Below, piece after piece: positions 4,107 to 5,179 of a stretch of DNA of 5,179 bases; positions within the stretch are counted from its first letter, which is position 1; the number at the start of each line of letters is the position of its first letter. The stretch is from NCBI GenBank assembly GCA_030596405.1, contig JAUVKB010000155.1:1-5179 (forward strand). The letters are read 5' to 3'. This DNA comes from Deltaproteobacteria bacterium (GTDB lineage Bacteria > Desulfobacterota > Desulfobacteria > Desulfobacterales > JAUVKB01). Under the pieces are notes generated by a model, which saw only the letters and a program-made list of their open reading frames with translations, did not search any database and was not told the origin of the DNA. The position numbers and the translations under genes were made by a program.

Positions 4107-4832
4107 TTATGCCAGTTCAAACAAAATTGTAAGCTCTAACAAAAGTTTGTCCTTGAACAGATTAGCCGGCGGTTTTGAAAATGGCGAAGCGGCTCTAACC
4201 GCATTTTTTGCCGCATTATCAAGCGCCCTGTTTCTTGAACTTTTAATAATGGAAAGCGAGGATATGCGGCCGTCCGGTTCGATCACAAACCGAATTTCAA
4301 CCTTTCCTTCCACATGCCTTGCCCTGGCGCTATCAGGATATGTTTTACAGCTTTCTATCTTAAGCCTTACCATTTCAAAATAATCATTAGCAGTAAAATA
4401 GTCGTTTACTCCTGTCATTGCCCCGGCCTGCCAGTCCGAGATATTCAACCCATTGTCACCCGGCGCATCCGGCATACTTATACTCTCCATCAGGGAAGCG
4501 GGCAGATCTTTTGCATTATCAACTTTAACAGACTTAAAACGCGGAACCAGTCTTTTTTGAACACAAATCCGTCTAATTTCATTCGACCGTGAGACTGTTT
4601 TCGGTCTTGATCTCGGCCTTGGAATATTGCGCACAACCGTTTTTGATATATTTGCCAGGGTAAATTCTATATGTGTTAATGTTTTGGACTTGTATATCCC
4701 CGCAATATGAAAAAATATCACCAGATGAATGCACAGGGAAACAACAATAAGACATTGAAACAGCCGGTTTGGTTTTTTATTTTTTTCAAGTCCAAAGCTT
4801 GTGGTATCTACTCTTTTTCCGTTGCCAGACAT
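4107..4832 (-). CDS. tonB: TonB, energy-transducing protein
   Basis: A 241-aa inner-membrane-anchored periplasmic protein that passes proton-motive-force energy from ExbB-ExbD to outer-membrane receptors. Residues 1-23 are cytoplasmic. The single membrane segment at about 24-47 contains SLCIH (32-36), matching the SVCIH of E. coli TonB, in which the Ser and the essential His have the same spacing. The periplasmic linker (about 50-150) is basic, with a short PRPRSRPK (71-78), not the long Pro-Glu/Pro-Lys spacer of enteric TonB. The C-terminal TonB domain covers about 155-241 with the YP pair (165-166), VEGKVEIRFVIEPDGRI (174-190) and ALDNAAKNAVRAASPFSKPP (203-222). The start overlaps exbD by 25 bp, so translation is probably coupled; the ribosome site (GGGAAG) sits close to the ATG. 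TonB identity is confident. Confidence 0.93.
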   Translation of the reverse strand: MSGNGKRVDTTSFGLEKNKKPNRLFQCLIVVSLCIHLVIFFHIAGIYKSKTLTHIEFTLANISKTVVRNIPRPRSRPKTVSRSNEIRRICVQKRLVPRFKSVKVDNAKDLPASLMESISMPDAPGDNGLNISDWQAGAMTGVNDYFTANDYFEMVRLKIESCKTYPDSARARHVEGKVEIRFVIEPDGRISSLSIIKSSRNRALDNAAKNAVRAASPFSKPPANLFKDKLLLELTILFELA

Positions 4833-5179
4833 AATCTTCCCGCGCCCGCTGCTTTTGCCATATCCATAACTTTAACCGCTTTATTTAGTATCACGGCTCT
4901 GTCTGCCTTGATAACAACCAGCACGTCCTGACGTCCGCCGATTTTCTCCTTCAGGTTTTTAAAAAGAGCTTCATAGGAGAGCTTTATATTTTCGATAAAC
5001 GCATTACCCTGCCTGTCCACATATACCGTGATCTCCTTTTGCGTCTGTGGAGCAGAGGCTTTTGCCTGAGGGAGTTTGATCTTTATCCCCTCGTCGACCA
5101 TAAAATTGGTAGTAAGCAAAAAATAGATCAAAAGCATGAAAACTATATCTATTAAAGGAGTAAGAGGCATCAGTATTTG
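4808..5179 (-). CDS. exbD: ExbD/TolR-type proton-channel protein (5' end outside window)
   Basis: The reading frame stays open through the window edge, so the start is missing. The visible sequence begins QILMPLTPLIDIVFMLLIYFLLTTNF, the conserved end of the ExbD cytoplasmic tail and its single membrane helix. It carries the critical membrane aspartate in PLIDIVF, equivalent to E. coli ExbD Asp25. The periplasmic domain follows (VDEGIKIKLPQAKAS, EITVYVDRQGNAFIENIKLSYEAL, VLVVIKADRAV) and the ending KAAGAGRLCLATEKE is typical of ExbD/TolR. It works with ExbB, expected just beyond the window, to drive TonB. The 25-bp overlap with tonB and the absence of tol-pal genes favour ExbD over TolR. The ATG at 5170 is likely internal, as ExbD normally has 15-20 residues before this point. 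Confidence 0.92.
   Translation of the reverse strand, partial: QILMPLTPLIDIVFMLLIYFLLTTNFMVDEGIKIKLPQAKASAPQTQKEITVYVDRQGNAFIENIKLSYEALFKNLKEKIGGRQDVLVVIKADRAVILNKAVKVMDMAKAAGAGRLCLATEKE

Overview
The window looks like chromosomal DNA of a motile Gram-negative bacterium. TonB/ExbD energy-coupling genes imply an outer membrane, and flagellin is encoded with FlbT and FlaF, regulators best known from Alphaproteobacteria. Moderate base composition, a stand-alone receiver domain, and dispersed palindromic repeats of the 'IPAKAG' and 'NPPFAKEG' kinds also fit Desulfobacterota (sulfate-reducer relatives) or deep-branching Proteobacteria. The taxonomic guess is inference only.

Layout. (1) 1-512, minus strand: a single-domain CheY-like response regulator, followed 19 bp later by the 5' end of a second gene with a GTG start, cut by the window edge. 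(2) 513-907: divergent intergenic region with one copy of a dispersed hairpin repeat, a good match to a sigma-28 (FliA) promoter at 729-755, and a structured flagellin leader of about 145 nt. (3) 908-3408, plus strand: a compact flagellin operon of flagellin (279 aa, start at 908), an unrecognised 256-aa helical protein, flbT and flaF. The last two overlap by 29 bp, with a GTG start for flaF. A perfect 10-bp hairpin with a GCAA loop separates flagellin from the rest. (4) 3409-3779: convergent gap built almost entirely of degenerate dispersed palindromes and containing no gene. (5) 3780-5179, minus strand: exbD (5' end beyond the window), tonB overlapping it by 25 bp, then a 54-aa secreted peptide that looks like the beginning of a TonB-dependent receptor (signal peptide plus TonB-box-like segment) and stops 17 bp before a repeat element.

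How it fits together. Flagellin would be made late from a sigma-28 promoter. FlbT, in Caulobacter a post-transcriptional regulator acting on the flagellin mRNA leader, and FlaF would tune its translation or secretion. The 256-aa protein, encoded directly between flagellin and flbT with a strong ribosome binding site, is the least explained gene and may be a flagellin-associated factor. The TonB/ExbD set powers outer-membrane uptake; the truncated receptor-like peptide beside it is either a relic or a small TonB-interacting protein. I see no CRISPR array, tRNA, rRNA or transposase. The most novel items are the unknown flagellar-operon protein and the receptor-like peptide.
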